Source: Elysia chlorotica (Eukaryota; Mollusca; Gastropoda; Plakobranchidae). From it: a DNA stretch of 64,000 nucleotides. Position 1 is the stretch's first letter. Each line of letters starts with the position of its first letter. The position numbers and the translations under genes are program-made. The notes beneath the pieces are model-generated. The model had not been told where the DNA came from and ran no database searches. It worked only from the letters and a program-made list of their open reading frames with translations. This document shows, piece after piece, positions 63,393 to 64,000 of the stretch. The stretch covers positions 169,563-233,562 of the forward strand of contig RQTK01000167.1 in NCBI GenBank assembly GCA_003991915.1, in the 5' to 3' direction.

Positions 63393-64000
63393 ACACATTT
63401 CGTGCTTCTTGTCCTGCAGCGAATTGGGCATATATATATATATTAATGATAATATTGACCCAGGCTTAGCGTTATTGCTGGCACCAAATGCCTGTAGTCT
63501 GTTGGCTCCAGGTCGGATAGCTCACCGCTCTGTTGCACGTTCGGTTTGCACCTTTCAGTCTGGGCTCTAGAGGGGCTTGCCACAGGTAAGAACAACGTAT
63601 TAAATATTCAAGGTTCTACACACTGTTATTACTATTATTATAAGTCTTAATTAAGTATGATCAATTCTTTTTGATTAGTAAATTAAAGTAAATTACATTC
63701 TTTCGATTAATTGAATATTTTTAAATATACATGTACTAACTTTTCGGTGCTACTAATGTTAAAACATTTAGCCTCTTTTTATGATTTTGATTTTATTTCA
63801 TTCTATTTTTCTGTTAATTCATGAAAAAAAAAAACATTACGGAGCTAATTATTTAGCAATTAGGATTTTTTTCGTATACTTTCCAAAACATCATTGGTCT
63901 TTGTAAGTTACTAGAATTAGTTAATAGCAATTCTGTCGAATATCAGTATGAAGAGACGCTACATATATAACATAAGTATCTTAAGTAAGACATAAGGCAT
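63393..64000. other. Window end, possible non-coding first exon
   Basis: 63470-63580 is less AT-rich than its surroundings and ends in a consensus donor (cacag|gtaagaac at 63584). That would fit an untranslated first exon of a plus-strand gene beyond the window. I see no open frame or homology, so this is only a suggestion. The rest is AT-rich with nothing recognised. Confidence 0.2.

Overview
The window is AT-rich metazoan DNA. It has short exons with GT-AG junctions in long introns, many microsatellites and a dense load of short retroposons. Gene content plus the tRNA-derived SINEs, CR1/L2-like LINE tails and (AAT)n tails suggest a lophotrochozoan, most likely a gastropod mollusc. The species is an inference; I recognise no species-specific marker.

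Layout. At 4.35-11.04 kb, minus strand, lie pieces of three unrelated genes, all in one orientation and none complete: three exons of beta-spectrin, three exons of the 26S proteasome ATPase Rpt3 (PSMC4), and one exon I cannot name. From 11.77 to 35.86 kb, minus strand, is a large gene for the delta subunit of the AP-3 adaptor complex (AP3D1). Twenty exon positions run from the start codon to the beginning of the hinge, but the hinge and ear exons are not found. Two of its exons (5 and 6) are present twice in a recent tandem duplication at 26.12-29.42 kb. From 35.9 to 47.1 kb is a gene-poor stretch with SINE copies, a 545-bp purine tract, a 460-bp tandem duplication, an (AAT)n tract and a LINE end. 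From 47.15 to 51.26 kb, minus strand, are the C-terminal exons of an ATG4C/D-type autophagy protease. They include the Asp-Pro-His catalytic motif; the exons for the catalytic cysteine are not seen. One intron holds two abutting perfect hairpins. From 51.4 to 52.6 kb come a LINE remnant, a minisatellite and an inverted SINE pair. From 53.07 to 57.44 kb, plus strand, is an unrecognised gene: a convincing first coding exon and a GC-rich terminal exon. A 38-bp minisatellite follows it directly. From 57.5 to 64 kb are SINEs, simple repeats and tRNA-like retroposon heads.

The recognised genes act in separate housekeeping pathways (endolysosomal sorting, autophagy, proteasome, membrane skeleton) and show no operon-like logic. 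The main surprises are structural. Gene pieces are joined in one direction with compatible intron phases, an exon pair is duplicated in a way that cannot be read through, and hairpins and inverted SINE pairs recur. Assembly error is a serious alternative for the first two.
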